Position numbers and translations under genes: made by a program
Notes under the pieces: model-generated
Told to the model about the DNA's origin: nothing
The model's input: the letters and a program-made list of their open reading frames with translations, nothing else
Database searches by the model: none
Source: Neoscytalidium dimidiatum
Lineage: Eukaryota; Ascomycota; Dothideomycetes; Botryosphaeriales; Botryosphaeriaceae
NCBI GenBank assembly: GCA_037367355.1
Contig: CM074703.1
Coordinates: 806,001-870,000 of the forward strand
Reading direction: 5' to 3'
DNA length: 64,000 nt
In this document: positions 1-11,689 of the stretch, in pieces
How the letters are laid out: each line of letters opens with the position of its first letter
How positions within the stretch are numbered: position 1 is the stretch's first letter

Positions 1-1157
1 CGACCCACCGACTTCTTTTGAGACAAACCACCGCAATCGCTGCCAGGATTGCTAAGGCGCGAGGTATGCTTAGGGAATTGAGAAAGCCGAACGGGGAAGG
101 GCCACAAGACATCGAGTGTGTCAATAATCTTTTAGAGAAAAGAACAGGCCGCTTTGGGATGTTCCTACTACAGCTTCGGAGAATCATCTTGGTAAATCTC
201 CACCATTGACACGTCCTTGCTGGAGATATCCTTTCACGATGGAGGCGATACAACGCTCAATCTTCCGGTCCTTACCGCTGCACACAAGATCTCAACGAAG
301 AACTCGGAAAAGGCAAAGATTGAAGACGCGGATCCCCAGATTCGACGCGCTAGACCGGGACTGGACAGTTGGAAACGAGCTTAAGCCTCAGAACTCGCTT
401 CCAACAAGGTGAGATGTATCTGCTGTTCTGTTATCCTTAATGTGCCCAGAATTCCTTGCGGGACGTGCAATCCATGGCAGAATAGCTTACGCTACTACGA
501 GGACGAATTCACAGTCCCACGCACCCATGAATGTGTTGACTGCTGTCCACGTAACATTGCTACATAAAGTTTTAGCTCATTCCAAGAAAAACGCTGGGTA
601 TGGCTGCACAGAGCTAGTGATACAGCTCCAAGTTCACCACCACAACATGCCATAACTGGGTCATCAACTATGTCGCCAGGCGCAAGCTTATCGTAGTAAG
701 TCATATGTGGAACTGGCCGTCTTGTTGGATCAGACGAGGAGCAGCCTGAGCAAGGTGTTAAGCATGAAAACCTCAGAGCAATCACCCGACAGACTTTCCT
801 ACCAACGAGACCCAATACTTTGTGAGCAATGAGGAGAGTTTAAGACATGTGAAAGCTTGTCAAAATAGCTGTGGAAAGAAGTTTGCAGGTAAAGTTCTAG
901 CAGATGTAAGGCACAGCCTCACACAGCACGAACGGCACTCATGTCCGCTGTCGACGAACACAGCCCCTCTTTTATGTTGCTGTGGCAGAGATTTTGAGAG
1001 TTCTTTCAAAAGGGACGACAGCAGAAGAGAGCACGAACGTAGGTGTTACGCCAACGAACACCTGCCGCCCCTTTCTCGAACAAAGAGCGCTCTGAGATGA
1101 GTGCCTCGAAACTTTTCCCTCATATTCGGTAGATGACAGCCTTCCTGGACTCAAACT
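1..1157 (+). other. Intergenic; possible decayed C2H2-like zinc-finger fragment
   Basis: No complete gene is visible. The only stretch with protein-like character is on the + strand at about 822-1100 (92 residues, opening with GTG rather than ATG). It has two Cys/His clusters: one around CGKKF followed by an H-x3-H/C pattern, and a second with CCCGRDF, then FKRDDSRREHERRC. This spacing resembles degenerate C2H2/C2HC fingers of fungal regulators. No upstream exon or start is convincing, and the other short frames here look random. It could be a pseudogene tail or chance. Confidence 0.25.
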
Positions 1158-2923
1158 TTAACAAGCGTTCACCCCGGGACTACACGTCGGCAACGGCACG
1201 TAGCTCTGCGTGTGCGTCGCCTCCGCGGTGCCATTCGTCTCGTACCCCTGACTCACCCTCCCCACGCCATCGCTAATCGCTAGCCCCTCCAACGTCCGTC
1301 TGAAAAACTCCAAACTCGCCTCGGGCTGGTAGTACGGAATCTCGTGCCCGCTGTCATAAATCCTCGCAAAACTGAAGTTCCCGTACTGCCTTACAACGCC
1401 GTACTCGGTCCCTTCCACCACGAACGGCGCGTACCCCGCGGCCCTGAATTCCTCCTGGTTTGCATACTCGAGCGCCAGCGACACGGCCTCGCCGCCCAGC
1501 CAGTTGCACGTGAAGTCGGCGTCGCCGTAGAAGAGGGCGACGCGCACACCGTTGGCGAGGATGCGCTCCAGGTCGCTCTTGAACGTCGGGTACGCGAAGT
1601 CGCCGTAGTCGCCGAAGCCCATGGCGACGGCGTCGGAGGAGGTGCTGGTGTAGTTGATGCTGACGCCGAGGGCGGCCTGCACGGGCGCCAGGTTGAGGTA
1701 GTCGACGAAGTAGTCCGGCGGCGTCGGGTCGTCGGCCGGGTGCCGGATGTCGTAGGTGCCGCGGCCGGACAGCGAGGTGTAGATGTTGCGGATCAACCCG
1801 CGGCAGATGTTGGAGGCTGTTGCGCAGACAACTTTCCCGTGGAAGGTGGTGCGGTCGGCGGAGGCGCACGAGTCGAGGTAGTCGGCGCAGCCGTTGGGCA
1901 TGTGGTAGACGTTCTCCATGAAGGTGTAGACGGAGTCGTTGACCTGGGTCAGGGATTGGTACGATGATCGGGTAGATGGACACAGTTATACTCACAGCTT
2001 TGATCCCGTAAGTGTTGTTGTTAGCGAAGATGTAGTAATACGGGCTTTGTATTTTAGCGTCGATAATGCCGTTGATGATGCCGAGGGTGCCCATATTCAG
2101 CTGAGTGCCGTTTTCCGTGCCGTTTCCGACTGCGAGATTGTGGTCGTAGAAATAGTCGTAGAAGGCGGGACCGTAATGGCCGCCGTAGGACTCCGTCCAT
2201 AGATGAAACTCCACGTCTTTGTTGGAAACTGCCGGGTCTAGCTGAGGCAAATTCGCCAGGAAAGCTTGGAGGATATGCCAAGCGCCCTCGGCTGCGATGT
2301 ACGAGGTGGGATACTCGTACGGATCAACAACCGAGTACCTTCCATCGGGCTCGGTGCAATTGCTATACTCTTCACTTGCCTCATCGAAGCAACCTTCTTC
2401 GGTGGTAGCGTATGAAAAGCCTACGCCGATCGGCTGGGAGAGATACAACATATTCGACACTTCGTTCCAAGAGTACGGATTGTGCTCAGCTGTCAAATCC
2501 GCAGAGATGTTGCAAGGCCCATGCTCCTGGAACAGGCCGATCATCGAATCAGAACCCGGACCACCTGTGGAAACCGCACATTAGTCTGGTCCTCGCAGTC
2601 CGACCTTTGCTTAACCCACCGTTAAGCCACAGAGTGAAAGGCGCATCGTGTGGGTCTTGACGACGCTCGAAAAACCAGAAAAACATATTGGTTGTCTCAT
2701 TGAGCGAGATGTACCCAGAGTACGATTTGACGCCGGGCGTAGTCTCGCAGATTTCTGGCTCCTTGTACCGAATCTCAGCGCCCTGGGGTGAGCGGATGAC
2801 CTTCACATCTGTGGCATTTGCAGGTAAGCCGCGCTCCTCGAATGGTGGATAGATTGCGGCTGATGGCCGGAGAAATAAGGCCTGAAGCACTGTCAAGACG
2901 GTAAATAGTTGTGGACGTAACAT
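1158..2923 (-). CDS. Secreted serine carboxypeptidase (peptidase family S10, carboxypeptidase S1-like)
   Basis: Removes C-terminal residues from peptides, probably outside the cell or in the vacuole. Three exons: 2620-2923, 1996-2564 and 1158-1943, with introns of 55 and 52 bases; the joins restore the [10 protein letters not shown] motif of S10 enzymes and give 552 residues. The start at 2923 gives an N-terminal hydrophobic signal peptide ([13 protein letters not shown]); a longer upstream frame lacks this placement. The triad is intact: nucleophile Ser227 in TESYGGHYG (the family usually has GESYAGHY), the acidic residue in [11 protein letters not shown] (431-440), and His491 in GHEIPYYQP. 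Several N-x-S/T sequons fit a glycoprotein. Family assignment is firm; the exact substrate preference is not readable from sequence. Confidence 0.93.
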
Positions 2924-3446
2924 CCTGGCGCGAAATGCCACAATACAGCAACCTGAAGGCGCCAGAATCCAGGGCCCGAAAGAGAATTGATTGTGAGGTG
3001 GTGACAGAGGAAACAACCGCAAACCGGATTGCCGTTGTGCATTTAAGCTTGAAGGGAAAGGCGCAGCCGCACACGGAGCGGTGCGGAGTAGACAAGCAGC
3101 AGCGAGCATCTGCCTTCCATCTTAGGGATAGAGCTTGGCCTGATAGGCAGATAGCTCATATCACGTCAAAAACGTCACGCTGGATTGACAGCTCCACGCT
3201 TATCCGGTCGTGATCGGCAGAGCCAAGAGTGGGACAGAAAAGTCATGCCGCGATGCCCCGCAACGGACGGGATGACCGGCCTGTCGGTAACGGACTTCAG
3301 GACCTTTAAGGAGCCATCTTGGATCAATCCACCATCCGATCGATCCACGAGGCTGACGCCGTATTGCACCTAAACAACGTTTCAGCTCGCCAAAACAATA
3401 ACACCGTTGATTAGGAAACCTACATCCCCCTCGCCCCTCCCTCATT
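2924..3446. other. Intergenic, no gene seen
   Basis: Carries the upstream region of the carboxypeptidase gene and the 3' side of the next gene. Short frames on both strands look random; nothing further is recognised. Confidence 0.5.
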
Positions 3447-5208
3447 TCATAACGCCCCCGGAGCCCCCATCATCGCACCAAGCGGGCCGGCCACGAGACA
3501 CCTCAAACACCACTTAACACAACCAGCCCGTTTGTTCTCCCTCAGCCTCTGATTCACCGGCCTATACCCCAAGCTGCCCCCCAATACAAACCGTCAGATC
3601 AGCCAGAAGTCCACAGACGAGGGACCAGCAGGAAGAAGATGCCAACACGTACAACTTCGCGCTCTCGCCCTGCATCCGCGCATCCGGCACCCGGATCCGC
3701 ATCCGCCCCATCTCATCCTGCCTGTGCTCGCCTCTGGCCCGGCCTCTTCTCTCCTCGATGTCCACCGCATCGGAGTTGTCCGAGTCCAAGATGACCTCGA
3801 TGGCGGTGCCGCCCACCCGCTTCGGCGTGGCCTTCGGCTTCGCCTCCTCGCGCAGCTGCCGGAGCCCGGCCACGCGGCGGACCGCGACCGGCGTCGTCTC
3901 GTTCAGGAGAATCCGTAGCACGTCCGGCCCGCCGACGACGTGCTCGATGGCTTCGGTGCCCGCCGCTAGGATGTAGCTGGCGCGAGCGAGCACGGCATCC
4001 AGGCGCTGGTGTGCGCTGACGGCGAGGTTGGGACCTGCGGCGAGGGGCAACGCGTGCGTCGCGGCGGCGATACGGGAGAGCAGAGAAGCGTATGTGTCGA
4101 GCGTTGCGATAAGCTCGATGAGGGTGCCGCGGACGTGCGTGTTTAGTTGAGAGAGTGAGGCGACGAGAGAGCTGGTGGCAGCAGTTGGGGTAGGTGCGGG
4201 ACGATTCGCAATGGATGCTGGGGCGCAGGGAGGGTGGTAGGAGGATGTGGTATTGTACAGCCGAGGATGGGGAAGACAGCGATGGTGCCCTGGAAGACGG
4301 CGCAGTGCATGGTGATGCACACCCTCAGTCGTGTTCCTAGGTGGTGCTAGTTTGGACTCGGTATTGACCTCGAAGTTGAGGATGAAGCTGTCTTCATCTG
4401 CGGGCAAGGAATCTCGCTCGGCGATGTCGGAGTCTGGTTGCGGAGTCGGTCTTGGACGAGTAGATGTGTGAGGCACATTTTCAAATGGTGCAGGATATGC
4501 CGCAGGTCTTTCCTCGCTGACCGTCGCAAGCTTCGTCAGAAATCCCTCACGCCTTTCTTGCCGGTGGGTATATCTTTCCACTGAAGAACCCTTCATGCCA
4601 AACCGGAACCGAGGCCCTTTAGTAGCCCGCCATCCTGCGGGCAACGGCGTGATCATACCATACTTCCACGGCGGGGTGCTAATCTCGTCCTTCCATGATG
4701 GCAACAGCTTCGCCGGTAATGTCGGCGCTTTCCCACCTCCTTTGGTCAGCACAGACTTCTGTCTATCTTCGCTCATATTCTGCTCAATTCCGAGCTGCCA
4801 CAGAAACGCGTCCGCCTGTGTCACTGCAATTTTGACCTCCCGCAACGTCATCTCCAGCAGTGGCAACGCCGGCGAAATTTTTGGGCGCTGTTGTTCGTTC
4901 ATGCGTTCGACAAAAGGCAGGACGGATCGCCGGGTCTGCGGCGCGGCCGGTATGTTCGGCGCCGGGATATCTGGTTGTAGTAGTGGAGGCCATAACATAT
5001 CTGGGATCTATGCGAGAGTGGACGGTGAGCAGTCAGGCAATTGGGTGGCGTCAGGTGCTAGTACTGCTTGCGACTCGTCGGACCATCCGCGCAGCTTCAG
5101 CACTCCGGTCATAGGTATGTTCTCGTGTACCTGGTCGATATTAGCAATGGTTGATATGAATAGCTAATGCAGTGACAAAGCACATGCCGTGGCCAGTGTC
5201 TCGGACAT
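3447..5208 (-). CDS. Hypothetical protein of unknown function, three or four exons
   Basis: Not recognised. The core is an open frame from 4998 to 3562 without lookalikes I can name: Pro-rich N-terminal third, central disordered Ser/Pro segment, and a helical C-terminal part with a basic tail. I infer extra exons at both ends. Upstream, a frame beginning MTGVLKLRGWSDE (ATG at 5112) joins in phase to IPDMLWPP through a 57-base intron ending CATAG; a further short exon starting at 5208 (MSETLAT) may join through a GC-AG intron. Downstream, a strong donor GTACGT (3652) and acceptor GGCAG (3574) bypass the 3562 stop and extend the protein about 42 basic residues to a stop at 3447. The core is probably real; the ends are inference. 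Transcript data would settle them. Confidence 0.55.
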
Positions 5209-5758
5209 CACTCCATGCCTTCGCCCTACCGCCGCCATGGTGAGACAGTACGCCTAGTGGTTGATGCAGAAGCATTCGAGAGTGAAGAATGAACAGAATG
5301 GATTGATTAGCAATGTGTATAAGTGTTCAAGGTCGCCGCAGCATGAAGTCACTGGCATTAGAGCTTTCGAGGCTCCGGATAGAGAGTGGCGTCAGCTCTT
5401 AATTTAAGAAAGAACGAGGGACTTCCTTACTGACCTGGAACATCGATGCCAGAACGCCATTTCTGCAATATCCAATATAAGCGAGGCAAATACACACAAC
5501 TACAAACTGGAGACGAACGTTGACAGGAAAAGTGGTATTCATCCGTAAGATATCATGATATCCCGCTCAACCAACCCAAAAAAGATACACGAAAAAAAAG
5601 CAACCTATTCCACCCAAGAACTTTCCACACTCAGAAAGACGATGCGGCTATGAAATTTCATTCTCTCACTTCAGCCTTCCTCCATCCCCAAACCCAATGC
5701 CTAACATCATCCCCACCCCGAACACCGCCGCTGTCCCGGCGGCCGCACCCGCACCGAG
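5209..5758. other. Intergenic, AT-richer spacer
   Basis: Lies between the unassigned gene's 5' end and the amine oxidase stop codon. No coding frame of note; contains a short A-rich run near 5590. Confidence 0.5.
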
Positions 5759-7941
5759 CTACTTCGCGCAGCAGGCACCGGCACCCTCCTTCTTCTCGTC
5801 ATTAAACGCCAGCCGCGAAATGCGGTCGACCAGTGTGCTGCCCTGCTTGACACCGCTCGGCACGCTGCAGTAGCTAGGCGGGACGTCCAAGCACGGATTC
5901 CTCGTGAAGAAGTTCCTGGGGCGCAGCAGCAGGGTCATGGGCTCGGCGGGCATGACGGGGAAGTCCTCGGGCGAGGGGAAGTGGGTGATGCCGAAGGTGT
6001 GCCAGAGGACGACGTCGGTGTTCTCGATGCTGGCGTCGGGGTCCTTGGAGATCCACTGCGGCAGGCCGACGCTGGGCTCGCCCGACGTCTGCGGCACGTG
6101 GCGCCCCGCCGGGTGGATCTGCTCGTCGTCGTACTTGGTGACGTGCACGGCGTGGCGCGCGAAGCCCGCGCGCTTCCACACCAACGACCCTTCCTTGGGC
6201 AGCAGCGGCGGCACCTCGCGCGACACGAGCTTGTACGACACCGGCTTCTTCGAGTACGGGTTCAGCTTGTTCGGGTTGCAGATCTCCCACGTGCGCCCCG
6301 TGTTGCCGTCGTAGTCGCTGAAGCTGGCGCCTTGCGTCTTGAGCGGCGTCTTCTTGGCGTAGAAGGCGTTGCCGTAGAAGTTCTCCGGCGAGCCGACGGC
6401 GCCCTCGCCGCGGACCGCGTCGGCGACGACGACGGTGTTGTTGGGCCCATCGATGTTGGGGTCGAGCCGCAGGCAGAAGAGGTGCTGGTGGTTGTGCGCG
6501 TTGACGCCCGGGTACACCTCCGTGCCCCAGCCGTGAAGGTCCTCGCCCGGGTTGCAGGCGTATGTGTTGAGGATGCCCGTCAGCTTGATCTCGAGCTGGA
6601 TCGTGCCGTCCTGGTGGAAGATCCAGTAGATGCAGTACTCGTAGTTGGCGGCCGTGAAGATTTGCGAGATGATGAGCTTGCGTGCGCGGGTCACGGTGCA
6701 AGACTCGTCGCGGAAGTCGGTGTGCTTGAAGAGAATGCCCGCGTCCTCCTCGTGGATACAGATGGCGTTCTTGACCGTCTGAGCCTGGCCGGCGCGGTTG
6801 ACGTAGGCGAAGTCCAGGTAGTGGATGGCACCCTTGCAGTCACAGCCAAGGGAGAGACTGTTGGTCATGTAGCCACCGCCGTACTCTCCCAGGTCGAAGG
6901 CGTGCTTGCGCTGGTGGGGGTGCTCAGGGTTGCCGTAGGGGACAACCATCTCGGCAAGGGATATTCTCCAAAAGATGGGGCGTTCGTTACCCTTGTCGTT
7001 GAAAGTGACGTTGGAGAGAACAAGACCCTCCTTGTAGTTGAAGCCGATGTGGAGCTTCCAGTTCTGCCAGCTGATGTGGCGGCCATCCATGTTGAAAGAG
7101 ACGCCCTCGGGCTGGGTGATGTTGATGGGCTTGAGGTCAGTCCTGTAGCCACCCTCGGCTTCGATGGAAGCGGCATGGTAGTTGTTCGGGGGAGCCTTGC
7201 TCAGTGGTCTCCTGACCTTGGGCACGTCGATGTGAATGATCTCCTTGGTATCGGCGTTGAAGATAGGGCAGAAATCCAGGGGGTAGACGTATTGGCAGTC
7301 GTCTATGTGCGGGCGGTAGTACATGAGAGCCTGCTGCAGACGAACTCCAGTGCCAAAACGCTCGTCGTAACCGATTGTCCAGGCTGCACAGTCTTAGCGT
7401 AGCTTTTGGCATACAAGCGAGGCATACGTACGATCGCAGTAGACCTTGTGCATATCGCTTGCGGGGATTCCAAGAATGCCGCACTGCTCAACGACCTTGG
7501 GGTCCTGTCGCACAATACCCTCAACAATCTGCAGATCTTCCATAGTAATCTACGTCCAGATTAGCATGATCCATTATCATCCAAATCGGGCCTTTCAGAA
7601 CTCACCAAAGGCTGCACACCCTCAGTCAGGGCGAAGGTAACAATCTTCTCGTCCTCGAGATCAACGACACCGTCGTAAACCTTGCTGCCGGGGCCAATGC
7701 AGACGACATCGGCCTTTCTCTTCGGCTTGGGGTTGACCTCAGGGTTTGCCAGCCATGCCTGCATCTCCAGTTTCCGCGGCTCCCACAAAGTCACGGCGTT
7801 GAAGTGGAGGTCAGGGTGCTCCTTACGGATGATACTGACGGCCTTCTCGATCTCCACCTCTGAGAGGGGATCGAGGGGGTAGGGCGGCGCAGTCTGGCCG
7901 GTAATTTGGGAGGCCATCTGCTTGAGGCGGTCGAGCACCAT
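5759..7941 (-). CDS. Copper-containing primary amine oxidase
   Basis: Oxidises primary amines to aldehydes, releasing ammonia and hydrogen peroxide, so that amines can serve as nitrogen sources. Three exons: 7606-7941, 7432-7549 and 5759-7383 (introns 56 and 48 bases), 692 residues; the second join restores CDPWTIGYDERFG. The catalytic set is complete: Tyr399 in NYEY is the residue converted to topaquinone, Asp315 in the FDLGEYGGGYM block is the likely catalytic base, and His450, His452 (NHQHLF) and His619 (GITHFPSPEDFPVMP) are the copper ligands. Length matches fungal peroxisomal amine oxidases, but the protein ends ACCAK rather than a classic SKL/SRL signal. A 473-codon frame on the opposite strand is a GC-rich shadow. 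Confidence 0.96.
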
Positions 7942-9358
7942 GGTGGATGCTGCAGGAGGTTAAGATATATTCACCGCGGACTTTGGGGAAGGACTTTCGG
8001 GAGAAGCCAAGGAGGTGGAAGAGTGGCTATGGATAGAAGTAGCGGGAGCACGGCCGGGAGAATGGATATTAAAGTACAGAACACAGCAGGCCATTGCAAA
8101 AGCCGGCCGCGGGCTCATTGTTATATACGAAAATGGCTGATTGGGCGGCGGGCTGACACGCGGCGTGTGTGCCGTTGCAGGCCGGACGGCCGGCATGGCG
8201 GACAGAGGTCAATTGGTGAGGGGCAACGGGCTGGTGGCTTGGGACTGAGAGCTTGGAACGGATGGCAAAGGCAAAGGGTGTCCGGGGTCGCGCTGATAGG
8301 GTCGCGATAAGCGTTGCGCCCCGGGTTCTTTGGACTGATGCGGAATAGCGCCGCGCCGTGTGCGGTGGAGAGCTGCCCAGCGCCGCCCGGCGATCCCATG
8401 GACCCGCGCTCTGTCTCTGGCCTGGCCGTGCGCCGGAATATTCAGGGCGCGATACTTGCCCTGATGCGGCTATCTATTGAACGTCTTGCCAGCATCCCGC
8501 CGCCTTCCCCAGCCGCTGCCGTGCCCGCCATGCCGGCCCATGAGTCCTGCCAATTACCTGTTTGGCATGTCCATGCGATTGAGCTCGGGGTGCCTCGCCG
8601 ATGTTTAAGATAGTGTCAATATCAATGACCGCCGGCCATGGCCCCGATCATAGGGCTGTCGAATGGCGTCTTTCCTATCGCCCGAACCTTCATTTCTCTG
8701 ACCACAGTGGCCTGACGCCCTCTATCCTGCCGCTATTAGCAGCGTATAATTCCATTAGCTTTTGCTTTGTGAGCTCAACACCATGCTAAACATGCGAGGG
8801 CAACGCATGATAGGTACTCATTTCGCCTGCCCAATTCGGACATGCCATCAACACCTGCCTTGCCAAGCACAAGACGTCGACGTCCGCTGAAAGAATCAAC
8901 AATGTCACGCTCCCATCTCCAGTTGTGATACAGCACGAAGAGTGAAAGAATAAGGCGCGAGGCTAGCAGTCGCTACCCTACACCATTTGCTTTAAATAAA
9001 ACCCGCGCCCAGAGCCTGTCAAACCAACCAGCACCGGAAACCCGCCACCATCCTTAAGAAAAGCACACGTACAGCACCCACCAAAGTGCGCCGAGCAATG
9101 CAGGAGTAGTAAGACGAAGCCTCGGAAAGTCCGCCGTGGCACGCGCAAGAAACTCCCGGCTTTCATCAAAAACAAAAACCTCGTGAGAAGCCCTCTACCC
9201 CGCAGGATCGCAGAACTCTCTTGTATTCCCAACTACGCCTTTTTGTTTTCGCTCGCTATCCTCGGAAAAGTACCAGAAAGGGAGAGAGGATTATTATCTG
9301 TACCAAGAACAGCCACACAGAAGAGAAATCGACCTGGACTTCCGGAGAGTCAAGAAGC
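7942..9358. other. Intergenic, 1.4 kb without a supported gene
   Basis: Holds the upstream region of the amine oxidase gene and the 3' side of the Caf1 gene. Short frames (for example - strand 8978-9232) have no recognisable motif. Confidence 0.5.
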
Positions 9359-10919
9359 TCACTTTCCGTACTGGAAGTTGCCAAATCCTCCTCCCGGCGT
9401 CATGGCGCCCAATCCGTGGCCACCGGGGCCTGGCGTTCCGCTTGCGAGACCAGCCGCATTGGTGACTGGCGTGCTTGGAGAATCCCTGTGCGGCGTACCG
9501 CCGGTGTGGAACGCCATGGCAGCCTGGAAGCCTGCGCCATTGACCGCGTTCGCGGCGTGGCCGTGAGCCGCGAGCACCGCTGCTTGCGCTGTGGCAGAAG
9601 CGGGCGGTCCCACTCCCGTAAGGCCCCACATCTGACCGTTCATGTCCGGCGGGATCTCCCCGTCGAAGATCTTAGCGCGCATTTGCCAGAACACATTGCC
9701 GGTGAGCCAAGCGTCCGAGCCCGCTTGGTGCTGCGTGCCGACTCGCTGGCAGCCGAGCTCTTCGGCAAGATCCTGCAGTCCCGATTTGCTTCCGAGCGCG
9801 TTGAGGATGTTCTGGGCCTGTGCGTTGACACCGTTGACGGTCACTAGCTTCTGCGCATGGCGCCACAGGAATTTGACGTCCAGTAATCGCGGGAAAAAGA
9901 TGCTGACGAGCTTCCTGTAGTCCTCTTCATCGTCGGGGAGCTGCTTGCACCACATGATCTTGACCAGGTAGGCGAAGTCGTATCCAGAGTGGAAGGAGAT
10001 CCAGTTGACATCGTCCGAGAGAGCGAGACCGGAGGTGATGAGCAGCGAGCCGAACTCTTGCGGGTCAATACCCATCTCTGCGTGCTTGTCGAAGTCGGTG
10101 CCTGCCTTCTTGAGCACCTGAATCGAGTCCTCGTTGTACATGTCCTCCTCTAATGAGAATTGGAAGTTGAAGGTCCAGGTGCAAGGGCACATAACAAGGT
10201 TGTTCGAGTACGGACCACGCTGCTGGACGGCGCCCTGCTCGATCTGAGCAGGAGGAATCTCACCTGCGGGGGAGAAGAGGGTGATGCCGAGTTGTATTAT
10301 CTTGAGAAGGTCGACGTTGCAGCGGACAGTCTGGTAGTGGTAGCTAGCCTTGGTTACGAAGTCGCCCATGGGCCTAGCGACGACGCCGGGAAACTCAGTG
10401 TCCTAAGTCTGGTTAATCCTGAAGTTGGACCGTTGCCAACCTGGATGTAGGAGCACATACCATGCTAATGTAAGGGTACTTGTCCACCAAGCTCCTGAGT
10501 ATTGCCATTTCCTGCGCCAAGTTGTGCTTCCAGACATCACGTATCCTCATGCCGTTGCCCTTCGCTCCACCAGACGCCATGGTGGCGGCTTCGTGTTCGC
10601 GCTGCTGTTGGAGGGCTGCACCGTGCGCGAAACCCATCTGCGCAGCGTGGCTAGCCAGTCCAGTTCCACCGCCGCCCAAGCCTCCACCGCCGCCGCCGAA
10701 ACCTCCGGCCAGGCCCGCGTTGCTCGTGGCGGGGCCGAAGATGTTCATACTGCCATTCGGGTTGCCGCCGCCGAAACCGGGCTGTTGCCCCATATTCTGG
10801 TTCTGGACGCCGGCATTGATGTTGTGGAAGTGGGTCGACTGAAGCGCATGTTGCTGGTTGAGGTGCTGGAAGGGGTTTGACACGTTGTGCGGCGGATACC
10901 GACTCACTGCGGGCGGCAT
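9359..10919 (-). CDS. POP2: CCR4-NOT complex poly(A) ribonuclease subunit Caf1/Pop2
   Basis: DEDD-family 3'-5' exonuclease that shortens mRNA poly(A) tails within CCR4-NOT in the cytoplasm. Two exons: 10461-10919 and 9359-10402, joined across a 58-base intron, 500 residues. The N-terminal 120 residues are Gln/Gly/Asn-rich and disordered; the nuclease domain starts at RIRDVWKHNLAQEM. The intron falls exactly before the first catalytic residue: Asp154 and Glu156 (DTEFPG), Asp295 (HSGYDFAYL) and Asp383 (HQAGSDAWLT), with His378. All four acidic residues are present, so the enzyme should be active, unlike budding yeast Pop2 with its altered site. The C-terminal tail is Gly/Pro/Ala-rich. The start at 10919 is the first ATG of the open frame. 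Confidence 0.95.
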
Positions 10920-11373
10920 CCTTTTATCGAGTATCGAGTGCCAGTGCTAGGGTGGGCTGGGATGGGTCGCACATACGGACCGGGAAACGGGCGATCAGGA
11001 AGGATCTCAGGCGCCGGTCGGGCTCGCGGTGAGGGGAGGGTCGCCAGCCTTTGAGATAGAGGAGTTGTTGCGACGCGGTGATGGTGAGGTCGGGCGCTGC
11101 ATTTGGTGGGAGGTTGGTGACAGCGCCGACGGAGGCACCTGGGCTGAAGCCCCGGCCGCTTGGCGCCGCTCGGGCCACGCCGCGCGCGTGCAGCGAATTG
11201 GAATCCAATCCTATACCGTACAGTAAGCACCCAGCGACACCTCCCGCGACCTATCCGCCCTGCCCTTTGCGAGGCTGCAGCAACGTACGTCCCACGCCTT
11301 CAATTGTTGTTCCGTCAGCTCCGTCCTGCTTTGCTGCATCGTCCGGCTGACGCCCACCCGCACGCAGATCACC
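10920..11373. other. Divergent promoter region between POP2 and the complex I subunit
   Basis: The two genes are transcribed away from each other across about 450 bases, so promoter elements are probably shared or adjacent. No individual site is assigned. Confidence 0.5.
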
Positions 11374-11689
11374 ATGGCACCACCCAACATCACCGGCTTC
11401 GACCCCAAGAAGTTCGCCTCGGCTTCTGGCGCGAATGTAACCGATCCTTGGAGGAGACGGTGAGTGCGAGCCTGCTAATTGGGACTGCCTGGTCGCTGCG
11501 ACGATAGCTAACCGCTTGCGATGCCGTAGTGAGGCCTGGAGATACACTGGTCCCTTCTCGCGATGGAACCGCTTCAAGAACGCCTTTCCTGGACTCGGCA
11601 TTGCGACCGTTGCTTTTGGCGTCTACCTTGGATATGAGGCCATCTTCCTCAAGGACGACCACGCTCACCACGGCGAGGACCACCACTAG
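11374..11689 (+). CDS. NADH:ubiquinone oxidoreductase B12 subunit (NDUFB3-like)
   Basis: Small accessory subunit of the membrane arm of mitochondrial complex I. Two exons: 11374-11459 and 11530-11689, with a 70-base intron, 81 residues. The joined protein begins MAPPNITGFDPKKF, carries the family block DPWRRREAWRYTGPFSRWNRFKNA (residues about 24-47, interrupted in the gene by the intron), then one hydrophobic segment (LGIATVAFGVYLGYEAIF), and ends in a His/Asp-rich tail. Length and layout match fungal B12 subunits. ATG context is ATCACCATGG. Confidence 0.9.

Noticed and set aside
1344..1967. 207-codon frame opposite the carboxypeptidase third exon
   Set aside because: Same codon-bias shadow; repetitive Gly/Val composition.
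5981..7402. 473-codon open frame opposite the amine oxidase
   Set aside because: Antisense shadow of a GC3-rich gene; Val/Leu/Asp/Arg-rich translation with no motif.
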